Below, piece after piece: positions 15,426 through 16,651 of a stretch of 16,651 nucleotides of DNA (positions within the stretch are counted from its first letter, which is position 1; each line of letters begins with the position of its first letter). The notes beneath the pieces were generated by a model that saw only the letters and a list, made by a program, of their open reading frames with translations, was not told the origin of the DNA and ran no database searches. Origin of the DNA: Acidobacteriota bacterium (GTDB lineage Bacteria > Acidobacteriota > Terriglobia > Acidiferrales > UBA7541); assembly GCA_003224075.1 (NCBI GenBank), contig QHYF01000167.1, positions 1 to 16,651 of the forward strand, read 5' to 3'. The position numbers were made by a program, and so were the translations under genes.

Positions 15426-15476
15426 TTATCGGGCTTCGAACGGGTAGCGGTCCTGAGACTGCACCGCCGCCGCCAC
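15426..15476. repeat. Parent copy (B) of the repeated acyl-CoA dehydrogenase 3' end
   Basis: This is the true 3' end of the dehydrogenase frame. It reads VAAAVQSQDRYPFEAR and stops at TAA (15428-15426). It matches copy A (14723-14772) at 46 of 50 positions in the same orientation. The start-to-start distance is about 704 bp, and the brnTA pair lies between. Confidence 0.8.
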
Positions 15477-16651
15477 GCGGCGGCGCAGCGCGATAGTGTC
15501 CACCGGCCCGCGCTTCGCGAAGCGTTTCAGCACCGCCATCTGCGTGGTCAGCATGTCGCCCTCGTGGACGGCGGCGACGGCGCGTTTGGCTTCGTGTTCG
15601 GCACGCTCCGCGGCGTCGTGGATGAAAACGCGGGCGGCATCAATCATCGTTTGCGTTGCGGAGGAGCAGGCACGATTCCATCGCGTAAATCTCCATCACC
15701 ATGTTTGAAAGCGCGCCGATCAATTCCTGTTCATCGGCCAGCTTTTCGCGGAATTTCTGGACCGCGCCGCCCGCGGCCTGCAAAAACATTTTCTTGGAAT
15801 TGGCCACCACGCGCGCTTCATCGGCAAGAACTCCCTCCGGCGCTTCTTCGAACGATGGCCCGGCGAGAATTTCATCCGCCAGCTTCATGGCCGCGGGAAT
15901 GAGCGGCAATTGGCCGCCCATGGCGCGCTTCATCAACATTTGGATGATGAGCATGCGGTTGATTTCGTTGGTGCCTTCGAAAATGCGATTGATGCGCGAA
16001 TCGCGGTACGCGCGGCAGACGGGATACTCCTCGTGAAAACCGTAGCCGCCGAAGATTTGCACGCCTTCGTCCACGACGAAATCGAGCATCTCGCTGCCAT
16101 AAACCTTGGCGATGGAGCTTTCGATCGCGTACTCCTCCAGAACCTTCATCGAATTTTGAATCTTGTCGCCCGACCCCGAAGCAGCGGTCATCGCCGCTTC
16201 AATATTTCCGGCCGAACGGTAGACCATCGATTCCACCGCGAAAATCTGGATGGCCATTTCCGCCAGTTTTTCTTTCATCATGCCGAATTCGCCGATCTGT
16301 TTTCCAAAGGCCTTGCGCTCTTTCGCATATTTCGAAGCCGTCGTGAGCACGTTCTTCGAGCCGCCGACGCAGGAAGCGCCGAGCGTGAAGCGCCCGGCGT
16401 TCAGAATATTGAACGCCACGATGTGCCCGCGGCCGATTTCATGCAGCACGTTTTCTTTCGGCACCTTGCAGTTTTCCAGGAAAATCGGCGTCGTCGAGCT
16501 CCCGTGAATGCCCATCTTGTGCTCTTCGTTGCCGGGCTTGAAGCCCGGGAAAGTCCGCTCGACGATGAAGGCTGTAAATTTTTCGCCATCGACCTTTGCG
16601 AAGACGATGTACACGTCGGCAAAGCCGCCGTTGGTGATCCACATCTTCTGC
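15426..16651 (-). pseudogene. Acyl-CoA dehydrogenase (VLCAD/ACAD9-like), partial, frameshifted near its 3' end
   Basis: The N-terminal part lies beyond the right edge. The visible part begins QKMWITNGGFADVYIVFAK and continues with the ACAD middle and C-terminal domains: EEHKMGIHGSSTTPIF, GRGHIVAFNILNAGRFTLG, ERKAFGKQIGEFG, and RIFEGTNEINR, whose glutamate is the usual catalytic base. The enzyme oxidises acyl-CoA to trans-2-enoyl-CoA with FAD at the start of beta-oxidation. The C-terminal helical extension fits long-chain types. The main frame ends early at TGA 15642-15640 (LLLRNANDD). One nucleotide away the frame continues as IDAARVFIHDAAERAEHEAK to the stop at 15426. A single extra base near GATGATTGATG would explain it. 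Translational restart at ATG 15647 is possible. It is either real decay or a consensus error. The last 17 codons are duplicated at 14722-14772. Confidence 0.85.

Overview
The window looks like chromosomal DNA from a GC-rich bacterium, most likely an acidobacterium. This is inferred from the gene families: a very large Hanks-type kinase with TPR-like repeats, tandem secreted amidohydrolases, a beta-propeller/Ig-like surface protein and an HXXEE membrane protein. No rRNA, tRNA or other marker gene is present to prove it. I see no CRISPR array, insertion sequence or phage gene.

Left part (1-6132): two genes read leftward. A 1357-residue Ser/Thr kinase (1573-5646) has one membrane segment and a large predicted outer part. 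It is followed by a partial beta-propeller/Ig-like exported protein (1-1433) with its own consensus promoter. That protein is truncated by the window edge, and its reading frame is broken right at its start. A 450-bp divergent region with three short direct repeats separates the kinase from the rightward genes.

Middle part (6133-12556): an AsmA-family envelope protein is followed by a tightly coupled operon of three exported amidohydrolase-superfamily proteins, overlapping by ATGA and GTGA. Only the middle one keeps the metal-binding HxH motif. The outer two have lost it and look like pseudoenzymes or partners.

Right part (12557-16651): a frameshifted HXXEE membrane-protein gene and a radical SAM protein with an extra C-terminal cysteine cluster read rightward. 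A BrnT-BrnA toxin-antitoxin pair reads leftward, with a 10+2+10 bp palindrome filling its promoter spacer and a probably leaderless GTG start. The pair sits between two imperfect copies of the 3' end of an acyl-CoA dehydrogenase gene. The larger dehydrogenase copy runs off the right edge and is itself frameshifted.

The most interesting signals are the toxin-antitoxin islet between duplicated gene ends, the amidohydrolase operon with one active and two HxH-less members, and the autoregulatory leaderless BrnT promoter. Three genes differ from an intact frame by one nucleotide, so consensus errors should be considered before calling them pseudogenes.
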